Shown one piece after another: positions 63,232 through 64,000 of a stretch of DNA of 64,000 nt (its first letter is position 1; every line of letters starts with the position of its first letter). Position numbers and translations under genes: made by a program. This DNA comes from Bradyrhizobium tropiciagri (GTDB lineage Bacteria; Pseudomonadota; Alphaproteobacteria; Rhizobiales; Xanthobacteraceae). The DNA lies in contig NZ_JAFCKH010000002.1 of the NCBI RefSeq assembly GCF_018130505.1, forward strand, positions 186,001 through 250,000, written 5' to 3'. Below the pieces are notes generated by a model. It did no database searches, had not been told where the DNA came from, and saw only the letters and a list, made by a program, of their open reading frames with translations.

Positions 63232-63314
63232 CTTGCACAAATCTCCATCCCGGGCCTATCAGGATAGCTTGAGGGGCCGCTCCGTGTAAGTGGAGGCTGT
63301 TACCATGCGCCATT

Positions 63315-64000
63315 TCACCGCTGGAACTGGCTCAGGATGCTGCGGTCGGTGATCTCATCGTCGGCAGCGAGCATCGCCGCCTTCGAAAGGATGATCGACA
63401 GCATGTTGTCGCCCTCGAACGGCAGGCGCACTTTGACCTCGCCCGCGGACGCCGGGACGATGCACAGATACTGATCGGTGGGCTCGATCAGGATGTTGCC
63501 GGAGCCGAGGTGGATCTTGTATGCGCGCAGCTTGCCCTCGACGCGCAGATATTTGTCGTCGATGATGCGCGAGACCTTGCCGATGGCGAGACGAGGCAGC
63601 AGCGCGCGCAGCAGCGCGAGGCGCGTTTCGGCCATCATGCCGAGATCGCCGAACGCCTGTGACCGCCAGTAATTGGCGCCGACCGTGCGGCGCCACTGGT
63701 TGGGATGTTCGGCGGCCTCGCCGCCGTCGGTCCAGTTGGGATCGTTCGCCACGGAAGCGACGCCGACGAACAGGTCGCAATGGCGCATCACCTCGGACAG
63801 CACCAGCGGCGGGACATCCGCGATGCTGACGGCTTCTCCCCGTCGCGGGCCGCGCGCCGCCGCGGTGACCTTCTCGGCCGGATCCGCGATCCGGTAGAAG
63901 CCGACCCGGTCGGTGGTCAGATAGAGATAGGCCTGCGCATCATTGACCTCGGGATCGTCGCCGCCGGCGCCCTCGGTCCAGAGCTCGGCGATCAGGCCGT
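63315..64000 (-). CDS. C-terminal part of a DUF7737/DUF4132-type protein (continues beyond window)
   Basis: The open frame runs from the right edge of the window to a stop at 63315, about 228 residues. VASVANDPNWTDGG, FGDLGMMAETRLALLRALLPRL, LRVEGKLRAYKIHLGSGNILIEP and LPFEGDNMLSIILSKA match the C-terminal domain (DUF7737) of large cytoplasmic DUF4132/DUF5724 proteins. Function unknown. The N-terminal part lies outside the window. Confidence 0.75.
   Translation of the reverse strand, partial: GLIAELWTEGAGGDDPEVNDAQAYLYLTTDRVGFYRIADPAEKVTAAARGPRRGEAVSIADVPPLVLSEVMRHCDLFVGVASVANDPNWTDGGEAAEHPNQWRRTVGANYWRSQAFGDLGMMAETRLALLRALLPRLAIGKVSRIIDDKYLRVEGKLRAYKIHLGSGNILIEPTDQYLCIVPASAGEVKVRLPFEGDNMLSIILSKAAMLAADDEITDRSILSQFQR

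Overview
The window looks like chromosome of a Bradyrhizobium-type alphaproteobacterium. The DNA is GC-rich throughout. Gene orders are alphaproteobacterial (rpmH-rnpA-yidC-engB; def-fmt-truA; ffs-dnaX-ebfC-recR). Short palindromic intergenic repeats of several families fill many gaps between genes. Nearly everything is housekeeping or metabolic. The one region with clear signs of transfer is about 52.2-62.6 kb.

Layout. 0.1-4.3 kb: a minus-strand thiosulfate-oxidation operon soxXYZA, a small SoxK-like gene, then soxB. 4.7-6.8 kb: two methyltransferases and an orphan HicB antitoxin with a palindromic operator. 7.1-13.6 kb: two MFS transporters, a VOC protein, a carboxymuconolactone-decarboxylase-like protein and a pair of acyl-CoA dehydrogenases. 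13.8-21.9 kb, minus strand: an amino-acid binding protein, an L,D-transpeptidase, cydAB with a 42-residue DUF2474 protein, a CcdA/thioredoxin pair, an ECF sigma factor and an acyltransferase. 22-32.5 kb: ugd, hrpB, a retropepsin-like protease, an MNT/HEPN pair, phosphomannomutase, an Lrp regulator, a PfkB kinase, nudC and a HIT protein. 32.5-35.6 kb: 4.5S SRP RNA, dnaX, ebfC, recR. 35.7-43.6 kb: ampG-like permease, rmuC, a CtrA-type box, def-fmt-truA, dapE and a DUF805 protein. 43.8-50.2 kb, minus strand: pyrimidine 5'-nucleotidase, a DUF1036 protein, argB, DUF423, engB, yidC, rnpA, rpmH. 50.5-52.0 kb: an orphan histidine kinase.

At 52.25 kb a tRNA-Arg(ACG) is followed by a truncated phage-type integrase. 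Its 3' end (17 bp) is repeated directly at 62.6 kb beside a second integrase relic, so the roughly 10.3 kb between may be a decayed integrative element. It holds a possible immunity-like gene with an unknown upstream partner, a 3-hydroxybenzoate 4-monooxygenase-like gene with a strong promoter overlapped by a palindrome, a frameshifted small gene, a 180-kDa-class NAD-glutamate dehydrogenase and an HExxH protein of visibly lower GC. The window ends with a dihydrofolate-reductase-fold protein and the 3' part of a large DUF7737-type protein.

Functional links: the Sox proteins oxidise thiosulfate in the periplasm and pass electrons to cytochrome c. CcdA and its thioredoxin partner could serve periplasmic thiol chemistry. 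CydAB is a quinol oxidase of the cyanide-insensitive type. The monooxygenase would feed protocatechuate into ring cleavage encoded elsewhere.
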